Assembly (NCBI GenBank): GCA_024500155.1
Contig: CM044871.1
Location: 34,904,728 to 34,968,727, forward strand
DNA length: 64,000 nt
Source: Chenopodium formosanum
Taxonomy: Eukaryota > Streptophyta > Magnoliopsida > Caryophyllales > Amaranthaceae
Reading direction: 5' to 3'
Every line of letters starts with the position of its first letter. Position 1 is the stretch's first letter. Below, piece after piece: positions 1 through 11,628 of the stretch. The notes beneath the pieces are model-generated. The model saw nothing but the letters and a program-made list of their open reading frames with translations, did not search any database and was not told where the DNA came from. The position numbers and the translations under genes are program-made.

Positions 1-114
1 CAAAGAGAAAATAACAGGCAACAAAACTAATTCTTACGCCAACAGAAGAGGTGCCTCGGCGTAGCAACCAGCGAGCGCAGAGACAGACTCCACCCATGAC
101 TCTTCTCGGTCACG

Positions 115-864
115 CTAGCTGGCCCCGACAGGGAAATCATGAACCGGTCCACGACGCCGTCGAGGAGCCAAGCCTGGGAAGTACTCGTAGAACCATAGCT
201 GCAATGAAAAGTAATCTTTAAGCACATGAGTCGAACAAATTAAAATAAAAAAAGAAGAGGAAAAGATCATCACCTCTATAACTCTCCAGAGACCGTAGGC
301 AGTGATGGGAGAGTCGTCGTTTAGCTGCCAACAGCCATGACGTAACGATAAGAGAAGGTCGGCGTATCCGAGACTAGCCCAGCTATAGGATCCTATCTCA
401 CTGATCCTGACCAAAGAAGGGAGGTAGTAAAGGAGTGCGCGTGAACTGCTATCAGGAGAAAGAGTCATAGAGATTAGAATCAGTATGAAGATCCGCACTC
501 GCTGCTCAGCCGATGTCTCCTCCATGTCGAAGCCACGAGCTAGAACTGAAGCCAGCTCCGATCGCCCGCTCCTAGGACCACCCCGAGACACTGGTCGGGT
601 CCTGATATGCTGAACGATCGGACCTAACAAATCAGCTGCCTCAGCCGCTCCCCAAGAAAGATCAGACATCTGAGCTACGACCTGGTTAGTGAAGCGCAAC
701 CCGCTAATCATGCTGAAATCCAGAGGGGTCACTGTCATCTCCCCCCAAGCAAAATGAAAAGGGTTGGTAGTATCCCAAAAATACTCCAACAATGCGCGAA
801 CGACCGTCGCACCGCAACCCCGGGGGCTGCGAAACCCTACGACCGCTGTATAGAATTCTACTAA
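115..864 (-). pseudogene. Plant mobile domain (PMD) protein fragment
   Basis: On the minus strand a frame runs from 864 down to a TAG at 115-117, with one small intron (273 down to 199, GT...AG, phase 0) that joins RVIE to LWFYEYFP. The protein shows the order typical of the plant mobile domain (aminotransferase-like, PF10536 type): a GFRSPRGCG and NPFHFAWGEMTV N-terminal part, a middle RVRIFILILISMTL..RALLYYLPSL segment, YSWASLGYADLLLSL, and the closing LWFYEYFPGLAP. The domain occurs in MAIN/MAIL1-like silencing factors and is often carried by transposons. A TAA at 865-867 separates it from upstream sequence that also reads like coding DNA in this frame (PMGIS), so the N-terminus is broken. 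No start codon is convincing. It could be a host PMD relic or a transposon-captured copy. Confidence 0.72.
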
Positions 865-911
865 TTAGCTGATTCCCATAGGGCGTTCGTAGCAGGATCC
901 CTCTTAGTGAT

Positions 912-1109
912 CTAGTGAAGTCGAGGAATGAAATCTCCGGCTCTAGAACCGTGGTGGCAAAGCGTGCCGTCGACTATGCCGGAGAGTGGGCGATGAGAAA
1001 TGTGGTTTTTACGATAGAAAACCAACTGGTCTGGAGTCCATAGAGGTGGAACCCACCTACCTCTACTCGTAGAAGCCCGAGGCTCGGACTTTAAGGCATC
1101 GTCCTCCAT
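912..1109 (-). pseudogene. Possible N-terminal piece of the adjacent PMD gene
   Basis: A 65-codon minus-strand frame starts with ATG at 1109 and ends with a TAG just upstream, in the sense direction, of the PMD frame. It contains WTPDQLVFYRKNHISH and VDGTLCHHGSRAG, which look like real protein rather than a shadow, and it lies about 45 bases from the PMD frame on the same strand but in another frame. I infer that it is the 5' end of the same gene, separated by a frameshift or a lost intron. It has no domain I recognise. Confidence 0.35.
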
Positions 1110-1207
1110 ACCCTCGGGAATAGTGGGAGTGTCCTTTCGAAAAGCCTAACGTCGGCCGTGGGTGGAAACATCGCGATCCCGTCGCCTAGGAATGCTATTA
1201 TAAAAAT

Positions 1208-1298
1208 AAAAATCTAAATGCTTAGCATCATTTCCTAAGACATTTAATTCGAGTTGCATTTTAATAAAAAATCTAAATGCTTAGCATCATTTCCTAAG
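1208..1298. repeat. Two-copy 32-base direct repeat
   Basis: The segment 1208-1239 is repeated almost exactly at 1267-1298 (core TAAATGCTTAGCATCATTTC), with a period of about 59 bases, in AT-rich non-coding DNA. The core contains the palindrome ATGCTTAGCAT. Function unknown. Confidence 0.85.
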
Positions 1299-1929
1299 TT
1301 ATTTAGTTGTTTATCGCATTATATGCTAAATTTTTACCTCAAGGCTAAAAATTGGAAAAATTATGGAAGTATTTATAGTATTTAATTTCTCCATGACAAA
1401 CTAATATTGTAGTTCTCCTAGCCGCATGATACTATGTTCTCCACGACGATATAGTACATACACGAAATATGTTTCGGAATTGCACAAAAACAATGAATCA
1501 ACACATTATGACATATTTTATAAGATCAACCACCAATATTTCACCATTTCAAGTGCAAAGAAGTAACATGAACAACAAGAACATCATTTCACAATAAGTA
1601 GTATCCAAAAATGGTGATTTGCTCAATTCTCCATCAAATCATGAAATTTTTGTCTCAAATTTAACACAAACACACATACATACATATACAAGTAAATTCA
1701 TGGCAAGAATTTCAACATAAAACCTCAAAATAAAAAATCCCCAAATTGATTTTTTCAAGGTGTTTACATGAAATTACTCATTTGAAGCAAATTTGAGACA
1801 AAAATCAAAGGAAACTTACATGGATCCTTGTAGAGGATCAAAAATGAGGAAAGTAGCAAGAAATTAAAGCAGAATTGGTGAAGATTTGCGCTCCAAAAGC
1901 TCGAAAAACCTCGGAGATCAGTGCAGCCG

Positions 1930-2065
1930 CCGTGACACGGTCGAGCTACGCCGCGGCTCGGTGGAAGAGTGACGTGTCACGGGGATTAAGTCCCGTGTCA
2001 TGGTAATTAAAAAAGTCGTCGGAGCTCCGATTAGAAGCAACAACAGTACGGCGTGTCACGGTAAT
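1930..2065. repeat. Cluster of CGTGTCACGG-type motifs
   Basis: Four close variants of CGTGTCACGG occur within 136 bases: about 1930-1942, 1971-1984, 1992-2003 and 2051-2065. The middle pair can form a hairpin, CACGGG facing CCCGTG. The stretch is GC-rich compared with its flanks. It may belong to the end of an unrecognised element, or be a degraded LTR segment. The open frame at 2000-2383 that covers it has no protein-like features. Confidence 0.5.
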
Positions 2066-2713
2066 TTGGATGTTAGATTGCATCAGTTAAATTTTGGATT
2101 TGATTTGGCATTAAATAGATCTGAGAATGCTGAAATTTACTGTGTGAAGTGCTTGATTAGTCTTTTAATTAATTGGTCCACCTTTGAGACCTTAGGAATT
2201 TCACTTGTTTATACTTTATACAACTTAATGAATCTGTTCAAGTCTAAATTAAAGTACTTGCAGCATACGACCACTTTGATCTGCATCGTATTGTCACTCT
2301 TAAATTATCTTTGTTTGTTTGTGAAACAAATCATCTTTGTCAACTCTGATATAATACAAATTATTGTTTCCCCTAATATTTAACTAATTTACTTCTGCCT
2401 TTTCAAGATATTTATTGTATGATGCGCATACCAATTGATCTAGACTGTTACACTGCAGTTAGGGTAGTTCATTAGTTAAACTACGCACAGCTTCGAAATT
2501 TTTTTAACTAATACAATATTTTGTCATTGTTCGAGTACATGACCTGAATAAATTAGAAATATGTTTGTCTTTTAATACATCTAAATCTGCTTGGATTTTC
2601 TGTCTGATATTTTATTAAGTATTCTAATCTTTCTCTGATTGAGACTCTAGTATTAAATTTTATAGTCAGAAGGTAATTGAAATTTTGTTAACAATTTTTT
2701 TCTTTTTCTTATA

Positions 2714-3441
2714 TGTAAACTCATAAGAAAGCCAAGGGGTTGTTTGGAGTTCCATTCGTTCATTATGACACTCTAGCAGAAATTTATGCAAAAGACAAAG
2801 CTACCGGAGATGCAAGTGAGTCGTTTTTTGATGCTATAGAAGATATGGATCAAGACATTGATAAGCAACCATTGAATGTCGAGAGTGATGAAGAAGATGA
2901 TGTGAATTCTACTCATTCGGACACTTATTCTTCTACAAGTCAATCCGGAAAACGTCCCATGAAGATAGAGGATGATCATTCAACTCCTTCAAAAGTGGAA
3001 AAAGTGAAGGCTTCTACGATACATTCTTCAGCAAGTGATTCCACTACTCAATCTGGAAAATGTTCTACAAAGGCGAAGGAGGCTAAGGTAAAGGGAAAGA
3101 ACAAGGTAGATTTGAAGAGTTTTTGTAGGAATGATGATGATGATTTGGTGGCCTCCCTCCATGATGTTTCTAACAATTTAGGGAAGATATTTGAAAATAT
3201 CAATGTTAATCTTGGGACTATGGCTATTGCATGGTCTAAAGCACAAGAAAGAGAGCAAATGATGGATGAAAAAGTTAACAAGGTTTTGGATGAGGTGATG
3301 AAGTTAGATGGAATTTCTCCATCCGATGCTTTAGAGGTTGCTACAATTCTCAAGGCGGAAGAACATAAGCTTCGCATCTTCTATCAAGCTCCAACTAATA
3401 TGAAGAAACAATATACAATTGATCTTCTTAAGAAGAAGTAG
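2714..3441 (+). pseudogene. Myb/SANT-like ORF1 remnant of a PIF/Harbinger transposon
   Basis: An open frame of about 240 codons ends at TAG 3439-3441 and probably begins at a splice acceptor near 2720 (CATAAG before KAKGLFGVPF). The start GVPFVHYDTLAEIYAKDKATGDA resembles the segment that follows the Myb/SANT DNA-binding domain in plant L10-interacting MYB-like proteins and Harbinger ORF1 (the family pattern is a PFPYYEDL..IYGKDRATG-type block). A Ser/Asp/Lys-rich linker and a C-terminal helical part follow (LGKIFENINVNLGTMA, then KVNKVLDEVMKLDGISPSDALEVATIL, then KKQYTIDLLKKK). The Myb exon itself is missing upstream, where no open coding is seen. ORF1 normally assists a separate Harbinger transposase, which is absent here. 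A poly-T tract follows the stop. Confidence 0.6.
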
Positions 3442-3503
3442 AAAGTTTTGTCCTAAGTTGTTATTGGATTTAATGTTTTACTGGTTTTTAAATTTTTTTT
3501 TTT

Positions 3504-3504
3504 G

Positions 3505-3531
<27 letters not shown>
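3504..3531. repeat. Poly-T tract
   Basis: A run of about 25 T shortly after the stop of the Myb-like frame, in a T-rich 3' flank. No function inferred. Confidence 0.8.
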
Positions 3532-3535
<4 letters not shown>

Positions 3536-3880
3536 ACTAGAATTTTAATGCTTTTGTAATCAACAACTTATGTGACTTTGCCTATATATCTAGCATATGA
3601 TATATTATGGTAATCAATTAAATATATATATATATATACATGTATATTATGGTAATTAGTGTTGCTCTACATTGTATAATGTATATCAAAAGTTAGCCAA
3701 GACATCAAAAATTAGAAGGAAAGCTATTTGTTTCCAAGTTATCTATGCCAAACAAGAGGAAAGAGATTGGTTATAATTGTTTACGTTTCCTTAGTAATAT
3801 CAAACAACTAGTAAGGGTAACACTATATATTACCCTTTTCCTTCCTAATTTGTTTCCATTCCCTTACATTTACTAATTTA

Positions 3881-3898
3881 ATACCAAACACCCCCTAA
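3881..3898. repeat. Candidate Harbinger-type terminal inverted repeat
   Basis: The sequence ACCAAACACCCCC followed by TAA is the mirror of the GGGGGTGTTTGGT terminus that is common in plant PIF/Harbinger and Tourist elements, whose target duplication is TAA/TTA. It lies 440 bases past the Myb-like ORF1 remnant, as expected for that element's end. I found no matching left terminus between 1200 and 2714, so the element is probably truncated on the left. Confidence 0.4.
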
Positions 3899-4280
3899 AT
3901 GACTATGCTACCACTATATCAAAATTGTAGGATGTCCTTTTCTATACTTAATTAGGTTGTGATTCAATTATTGAAATTTAAATTTGATTATTGTAGTACT
4001 TAAACTAAAAGTGTTTCTCTGTAATTGTATATAGTAAAACTAATGAGCCTATCACTAAAACCAAACAAAAGAAGCAAAATGAAGAATACAAAATCAAAAC
4101 AAAATAGCCTTTTTAGATTAAATCGAACAACTGTTAAATAAACATACCATAAAATTTAGAACAATAAATCCTTCTACTTAAACCCCAAATAAATATACAA
4201 TCAAGCTTGGACAACCTACATTACATAATAAACATAACCAACCTTATCTTCAGATAATGATTGATGCATCACAAACCATC

Positions 4281-5177
4281 CTAACAAACACCATTGAAAT
4301 TACATGGCGATCGCCAATAGGCATCTAAATTAATAGAGGAATCTGAAGCACCATGCACACCATCATTGATCCCAAACTCATCTCCACTATCAGAGCTTGA
4401 AGACGAGAGTCTTCCATCATGTTCTTAAAGATCACCTTCACCTTCCTCTTTGGGGACCTTTTAATTTTCCTGACCCCCCTCCTCACCGACATTGTTAACA
4501 TCAACCCCCTCCTCACCAACATTGTTATCATCAGCCCCTTCCTCACCGGCATTGTTATCATCAGCCCCCTCCTCATCTTCACTGTTATCATCGTCATCAT
4601 TTACCTCCTCTTTCTCATTGTCAGCCTCAACCCCTTCCTCATCGTCATTCCCTTCATGAGCATCGTTCCCCTCTTCTTCATCTTCTTTTCCTTCCATCTC
4701 CTCATACTCTGCTTCTGCTTCTTTTGCTTCGCCTTTATCAACATCAGCAGGAAAGTCCACCACTTAGTTCACCTTAACAGACCCTTCTTTTTTGCATTCA
4801 CCACCCTAAACAACACTAACCTCGGCTCGTCTTCCATTAGAAGCCCCACCCTGCATGTCAGATGACTCACCGACTAACTGCCCCTTCATCGCCAGCATAG
4901 CATCCTCACTGTCGCTATCTATTTCAATTACACCCTCGCACTTACTATCATTGATTTTCAGTCGTTTCCCATCCGTCTTCTATTTGTTAGACTTGCCAGG
5001 ATTTCCTTACTGACGTTGAATTGACTTGAGCTCCTTCAACAGGCAATCAACCTTCTGAATTATGTCAGCCATAACTTCGACAAGTGCGGCTAATTGCCCT
5101 TCAGTATTGTCCCTCCTTTGTTTGAGTATCCGACAAAAAACTTCATAAATTGGATTTCCTCCGTTCCTTCCGGCCAT
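4281..5177 (-). pseudogene. Acidic repeat protein pseudogene with six in-frame stops
   Basis: From ATG at 5177 the minus strand holds one uninterrupted register of 299 codons down to TAG at 4281, broken only by stops at 5007-5009, 4980-4982, 4806-4808, 4764-4766, 4461-4463 and 4425-4427. All six keep the same frame and there are no indels. The N-terminus (MAGRNGGNPIYEVFCRILKQ then a helical ALVEVMADIIQKVDCLLKELKSI) precedes a basic stretch and a long Asp/Glu-rich region with four imperfect GEEGADDNNV-type repeats, and it ends in a Ser/Asp-rich tail. I do not recognise the family. Such helix-plus-acidic proteins occur in plant transposons and as host chromatin or nucleolar proteins. The stops are TAA or TAG, each one C-to-T step from a Gln codon. 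Confidence 0.6.
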
Positions 5178-5334
5178 GATCAATGCTTAAAACAGAAAAA
5201 TTAAAAGAAATTAAAACAATTACTTTTTTGGCAAACGCAAACACTGGACAAAGAAAAGTTTTTGGACAGAATACTGGAGGAAACTTTGAAATATATAAGA
5301 GTAATACCAATTACCAACCATCGTAATAGTACTA

Positions 5335-5338
<4 letters not shown>

Positions 5339-5414
<76 letters not shown>

Positions 5415-5417
5415 TAT
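5339..5417. repeat. (TA)n microsatellite
   Basis: About 79 bases of nearly pure TA dinucleotides with a single TG interruption. Confidence 0.97.
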
Positions 5418-6494
5418 GCTCAGGTTCCTTGCATATAGTACCGCAAGCTAATTGCGCGACAAACTCAGTTACTGAAACATTATTAATTCCCTTTTTTATT
5501 AAAAAAAAGAAAAAAGAAAAACAGCAAAAAAATTACTATTTTGTATACCATTTTAGTATACATTTCCATTTTTATATACATAATTAGGGAAGACTATTCA
5601 ATGGCAACACCAAAATGTTGCCATTATATTACTTTTCAAAGCAAAACTAATCGCTTCTTCATTGATATATAGTCCTTAATCACTTCTCAACGGATGAATA
5701 AACTGGCCAATACTTACAGCCTCAACAACTTGATAGGTTGTTTTGATGGGAATTGAAGATAATTTCAACAAATATCACATAAGGAGGTCGATCGATCAAA
5801 TTAGTTATATAATTAGATAACATCAAATATATTTATATATGGCCGCATTATTTCAAAACAAAAGGAAAAAAGGTGCAAAGAAGATGATGACTAAGGGAAT
5901 TTTGGAAACAAATTTTAATTTTGGAGTATTATTATGAATATTAGAGAGTCTAGTGAAGGGGGTCGATATTGCACTTGCTAGGTATAAAGAAAGAGAAACA
6001 CATAGTTTTACTACTTTATTAAAAAAAATTCAAAAACCAAATATGGAGTAACATATTAGGCCAACTTAAATCAAAAACATGAAATTTACTATGACAAAGG
6101 TACCTTTTAGATTAAATAATTACATTTGGTACAAAAATATTGTTGCCATTGCAAAACTGTCTCATAATTAAATTATAACTAATTATAGTCTTACCAATTA
6201 ACAGTAAATGTATACAAATTAGCTAATAATAAAAAACATATCAAATAAGTATCATATCAACTCAAAACATATCATATTAGATTATTATTTGTCTAATCAA
6301 ATTTATAACTTCCTAAACCTTTATCTAACACAAATCAGTCTCCTTAGAATTTATACGGAGTATTATTTTAGAAGAAACGATAAGAAATGTTTAATCCTTT
6401 ATTCTAGTAACACCCTATAAATATTTTTGTGGGCCATACCTAAATCACAATTCAATCCAGTTTTAAAACAAATTGATCTAATCCACTTAATGGC

Positions 6495-6498
<4 letters not shown>

Positions 6499-6538
<40 letters not shown>
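6499..6538. repeat. Poly-A tract of about 40 bases
   Basis: A pure A run. It could be the tail of a retroposed sequence on the plus strand, but no SINE or LINE body is recognisable upstream. Confidence 0.9.
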
Positions 6539-6540
<2 letters not shown>

Positions 6541-7834
6541 CTTTTGAACATGCACAATGACAAAAGCAAAGTCATTGGTTGCCCAAGCTAATAATGGTCA
6601 TCAAATATTTAATACATATCTCTCTCTTCCACTTTATTCATGCCATATTCCCGTACCCAGTTTTGCCCATATGCTCTCATTAGTTGCCCTAGTCATAAAT
6701 ATTTTATACACATAAAACATTAAAAAGAATATTAAAAATAACACTATAGGCCAATTATTATAAGACAAGTGGCACACCCTCATCTTTTGCCCACCATTTT
6801 CTAGAGGTCATGGCTATAACATGGTCAGACATATCTCTCCCCAAAAATACTATTTTTTATATTGTATAATATTATTTCAATTTCTCTTTCTTCGAGCCCA
6901 TTACAAATGTGCAACGGATGGCTATGCTTCCCATGCTGAAGAAAGGAAATGAGGGTATCAATTTAAGATAGAATGTTCCACTAGGGTATACTCAGCAGGG
7001 GCGCAGGGCATATTCGGGTAACGAGTTGTTATTTGGTTATTCTAGAATAGTTAAAAGATTCAGCTCTTTTGCCTCATTTAACTCTTATTTGACAGTACAT
7101 AGATACACACCCCACAGGCCCACACCCATATTAGGTTTGGTTCCGGCCCCCAAAGAGAATTTATGTGTTTTCATTGTCAAACAAATTAAATATAGTAATT
7201 ATTGTCATTGTGAAACAAATAGTATACATTATGTGTTGTCTTTGTCATTGAAAGTTGTTACAATTGTCATTAGTAAAGTAAGTAAGACAAGTAGAAAACC
7301 TATATACTAACTCTCTAGGACGACACACTTATTTAGCATTGGAAAAGACATTTGACGAAGTTCTATACAATTTGCATGGAAAATAGGCTCAAATTAGAAG
7401 TTACTAGAATGACGTGTTTCTCGTTAGTATTGATGCTTGTTCAATAGACTTTTAGTTTTAAGTAGATTTAAGTGGTTTGACTTGGTCAAATCACTACTTA
7501 AAAAAATGGGATTGTTTTGTAAAGTAGAGGTTAGGTTAGTTTTTAGTTGTAGAGGTAGCTTTTATGAAGAGTTAGAAAGATTAGTTTTTGAAATTAGAGC
7601 TAGCTTTTAAGGTAGATGTTAAAAATTTAATCTATAGCATTAAAAATGAACTATTGATTTTTATGTGTAACAATCTGTTAACCGATACTTTACTGAAAAC
7701 TTATATCTAAATTATTTAGCTTCATAGCTATCAGCTTGTTGAATGTTAACAATTACCTACATATATATCTAACAATTATATGTTTCTCAAACACGCCATT
7801 ACACTAAATTCACACGATGGTATGAATAAATATA

Positions 7835-8130
7835 CTCCCTCCACTCCTTTTTTACATTCCTTATTTTCTTTTTGGGTATTTAAAAATTATATTCATGCTT
7901 TCCTTTTTAGTAATTAAATTTTTACCAAATATCCCAAATTATCCCTATTTTTCTATTCTGCAATTAATGCTTTATCTATTTTTTCACTCTTATTTTCTAA
8001 TTCTCACTCTTATTTTTAGAATCCATGTGCATGAATTTAGATTAATACGATTGGTCCTTTTTTTTCCACCAAAAGATTTTATTTGTTTTTTTTTTCCTTT
8101 TCAAAGGATTGATGACATGTTCATATAACA
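7835..8130. mobile_element. Stowaway-like MITE, right end unclear
   Basis: It begins with TA then CTCCCTCCACTCC, a Stowaway/Mariner-type terminus, and shares most of its left 290 bases with the complete copy at 11629-12015 (ACATTCC..TTTTTACC, CCCTATTTTTCT, ACTCTTATTTTCTAATTC, CATGTGCAT, GATTGGTC). The right terminus of that copy is not present. A degraded GAAACGGAGTA at about 8515-8525 could be the mirror terminus of a longer version. Confidence 0.6.
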
Positions 8131-9976
8131 TTTACTCTTAATTGTTTGCTTCATTTATCTATTATTTCACCGTAAACATTGTCATAATCAAGTTTACTAC
8201 GAATAATTATATAGATAACTGTTTCCATGCATAGATTGAAAAGAGTCAAGTGGATAGCATGTTTGTCAGAATTAGGATCCTACTTTGAATCGGTAAGAGA
8301 GGTAGGATCGAATCAGTAAAACCAGATCGTATAATCATAAGATCCTACAAAAATGATATACGGCGTAATAAAAAGGTTGCTACATAATTAAATAACATTT
8401 TTAAAGCCATAAAAATGGTAAATTTTCTTAGCTGTTACCAATCATGAAAACATATATTAATGGTTGAGTTAGTATGTTCGCAACCTTAATTAAAAAAACG
8501 TGTCAATTAAAAAGAAACGGAGTAAGTAATTTATCAAATGTTCCGACAAGATTTGTAATAGTTATAATATGAAGTACAATATTTTTATAATTTAAAGCTT
8601 ATAATATCATTCTCCGTACTATTTTAAGTTAATATTACAACATGGAAGCCCTAGAAAACTTGCAAATTACCTACTTCCGTACATTAGTCGATCCATTACG
8701 TTACAATTTTTGTCAAAGTTGCAATGTCTGTTTTGCTTCTTTTATCTACTGTTTGACTCTCAAGAGTCTATATTTTCTTGTATAGGTAATTGTTCCAATG
8801 TACGAACTAATAAAAGTCCAGAGGATATGGGTAGTACCAAATTTAGACTATCTAGTGTCTTTATTTGTTCTATCCTTCTTGGTAATGGTTTATTGGATTA
8901 TAATTATTAACTTAGAGAATCAATATTGAAGCATTGAAAATAGCAAATCATTGAAAATAGCAAAACATTGAAATTGGCAAACTACAATCTATTACTCACA
9001 CCCTTTCACGGCACCAAAAAGTAGAAATAAAGCTAATTTGCATGACTTGTCTTGTCATGTCTGTCAATATACTACCATATATAGTCTTATAGGCAATAGG
9101 TATGCCTATCCTACATGGCTACATCCATTTTTTGCATGCTCTTGTCCTATACCTAATATAGCTCTGTCGTGTCCTCACCATATTAAAGGGTTTTATCACT
9201 ATGAATATCATTTGATATTTTAATACGCACAAATATTTAAAGATATCATTTGATATGGATATGATTTGAAATCTTTGATAATCGCATACAATTAAAGATA
9301 CGTACAAAGAAGTACTCATCTGTTAAAATACTCATCTCACCTTAATTATACTAAGGTGATTATTCACAAAACACATATACACCTAAAAAAACTTGATTCC
9401 TAATATTTAACTATGATTTAATATGTCAATGTTGAACTAAGATTTCATAAAACTTTAAGTGGAATAAACTGTATTTCAATATCTCAATGTTCAACAACTA
9501 GTAAAAGCATCAAAATATGACAAGCAAGCTTCAGGTTTTTAAGATTTATGTTAATTTTATATTAATTATTTATTATTTTAATTTATATTTATGTTATTTT
9601 GAAATAAGTACATGTTATTTTATTTTAATGTACTCCAATTCTATAAAATTCATATTATATTAATATGATCTTGTTATTATTTCAAATTATATATATATTT
9701 TTTTTAAATAAGTACATGTTATTTCATTTTGACATGCTTTTTTTTATACATGTTAAAGTAAATAAGAAATAACAAATGATTTTAGCAAAATAACACAAGA
9801 TTTAAACAAAATAACTTATGATTTACACAAAATAACTACAACATAATTGGTATAGAGTACATAATCTAGGAGTATATAACACTAATTGAATTACTATAAC
9901 AAAACAAATTTACGCATTATATATGTCTAACAATGGATTACTTACACAGATATTAACACAAACGCTTTAACACAAA
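8131..9976. other. Non-coding AT-rich stretch
   Basis: I see no supported gene. A short triple repeat of an ATTGAAAATAGCAAA-type unit lies at about 8930-8985, and a long AT-rich, nearly C/G-free segment at 9540-9720. Frames at 8710 and 9038 are not protein-like. Confidence 0.55.
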
Positions 9977-10804
9977 TCACACAAGCCACACATAGAAGGT
10001 TAAATCGTCGTCATTACGTTCGAACTTAATTGCCATTCCTTAATACACAACAATGTCATGCCTCTTAATGTAGTCTCCGACGGTATCATCGTATATAACA
10101 TATCGGTTAAACTTACCTCTTGAATAATTCGCCTTCAACTTAACCTCCCCTTATAGGTTTGCATCCTCGTCTGACAAACTGACATACACCGCTCATCCGT
10201 TGAAGTCGCTATTGTTGAGGTATTTGGTGGCAAAGTGCAACGGGATATTCGACAAGAGTTTAAATCTAAATTATGAACTTGCAACATTCACATTATTATT
10301 ATATAATCAATTCAATTTTTCTCTTTTAAAATATTAAAAATACGTTAAAAAAACGTAAGCTTACAATAATGCGTGTGGTAATGTATGATTTATTCAACAT
10401 CATTGCAAAAGCCTGCTTTAGTCCATTATACCTAATAAACCATCGACTCCTTCTCTTGTACTTGTAAATATCGAAGATGAACCCGCAAGAGATGATTTTC
10501 TTCCGTGACCACATCCAATGGCCAGATCAAAATTCTCGGGTCCATAGGTTTCCAGAGGATGGAGTACAAACTTACCCTTTTTAACCTTTATTTGCACAAC
10601 CCCGTCAAATCAATAGTATAGCTTGATTGTGTCCCTATATTCTAACCCATTGTCTCGGACGAATTCTTCATACCCTTCACTAATATTGTACAATTACCTC
10701 CTATTGGATATACGGATGTCCTAACTTTCTTCATTAATATTTCCCCAATAAAACTTATGCTCGGTCACGTCTCTAGTGATATCATCATACCATTTGTCCA
10801 ATGG
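9977..10804 (-). pseudogene. B3-like DNA-binding domain gene, decayed
   Basis: The minus strand begins at a splice acceptor (ATTATTGCAG) with coding from 10804: PLDKWYDDITRDVTEHKFYWG, then LYNISEGYEEFVRDNGLEYRD, then FDGVVQIKVKKGKFVLHP. The EGYEEFVRDNGLEYRD block matches the typical C-terminal half of plant B3 domains (GW..FV.DNGL..GD). After a gap a second, similar module reads FATKYLNNSDF, AVYVSLSDEDANL, then FNRYVIYDDTVGDYIKRHDIVV. B3 proteins of the REM type bind DNA in the nucleus and often have several B3 repeats. Stops at 10721-10723, 10694-10696 and 10610-10612 (first module) and at 10193-10195, 10151-10153 and 10040-10042 (second module) stay in frame within each module. The gene is dead. 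The family call is inferred from motif shape. Confidence 0.5.
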
Positions 10805-11321
10805 CTGCAATAATTATGCAAGACATATATTAGAATGACCCCTTTATGTAAATGTAAACTGACAAATGAAATATATCATCATCGATCCTAGGTATCAATA
10901 TTTTATGGTGGTTGTGGTGGTGGCAGTTTGTCTCCGGCCCAATATACTTTTAATGTTTTTTTTATACACACGACACACCGATACCATGACAAATAATAAT
11001 TATCGGAAAAATATTGCTTACCCATATCAAGTTACATGGTCGTGCATATTTAACGTACAAAGGATAACTATGTTAACAACATTTTATAACAAATCAAAAT
11101 TGCAAAAACTCTGTCTTGTGCCAACTAATATTCCTAGTCTAATCAAATATTCATCATAATACAATAATCGCAAGCGTTTGCTATGCCTAGTAGCATTATA
11201 ACAAATATAAATTGATGGAGTCGCCTGCATAACAATGAATCATGAAAAGTGTAAAAACAATGATTAAAGTTTAACATATATTAAAATGAAAAAGATACAA
11301 TTAAGAGTAGTCATATGCCTT

Positions 11322-11495
11322 ACCATATTCGAGATCAATAAAACTAACGTGGTCGCGGAGATGAGATTGATGATGGTTATTGGAACAAGGAGTGAGGTGA
11401 AGGAGAATGACAAAATGAGAGAAATGAACATGAATGTTGGAAATAACATCCTTCATCATTTTATCGGAGTTACATTTCATTTTTGGAGAAACCAT
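11322..11495 (-). pseudogene. Possible first exon of the B3-like pseudogene
   Basis: A minus-strand frame starts with ATG at 11495 and reaches a GTAAGG-type donor near 11322 after HVSFIDLEYG. It lies on the same strand, about 520 bases upstream of the first B3 exon, and is rich in His and Met. The link rests only on strand, spacing and the donor site. It may instead be unrelated. Confidence 0.25.
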
Positions 11496-11628
11496 TTAGG
11501 TTCAATTTTCAATTTTGTATTTTTTGAAACATGTAGATTGTACTGATATTAAATAAGGGGGTAGCTGTTTAGAAGTTGCCTTTAGAAAAAAAATGAATTA
11601 AAAAAAAAAGTAAACTAATTGTCATGTA

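Larger units (their letters stand above)
5178..7834. other. Non-coding AT-rich stretch
   Basis: No coding region is supported here. Visible items are the TA microsatellite at 5339-5417, a poly-A run at 6499-6538 and scattered short AT-rich repeats. The 94-codon frame at 7026 has no protein-like composition. Confidence 0.6.

Noticed and set aside
2000..2383. 127-codon plus-strand frame with hydrophobic C-terminus
   Set aside because: AT-driven composition (Ile/Leu/Phe), no domain, no splice or promoter support.
4419..4865. 148-codon plus-strand frame, hydrophobic, membrane-like
   Set aside because: It is the antisense of the acidic repeat pseudogene. Asp/Glu codons read backwards give Ile/Leu/Val/Phe.
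4281..5177. Alternative genetic code (TAA/TAG as Gln) to explain the stops
   Set aside because: Nuclear plant sequence. TGA and TAA also end neighbouring frames normally, and the transposon relics show frameshifts too, so mutation decay is simpler.
8930..8985. CRISPR-like short repeats
   Set aside because: Only three adjacent units without unique spacers, in eukaryotic sequence.
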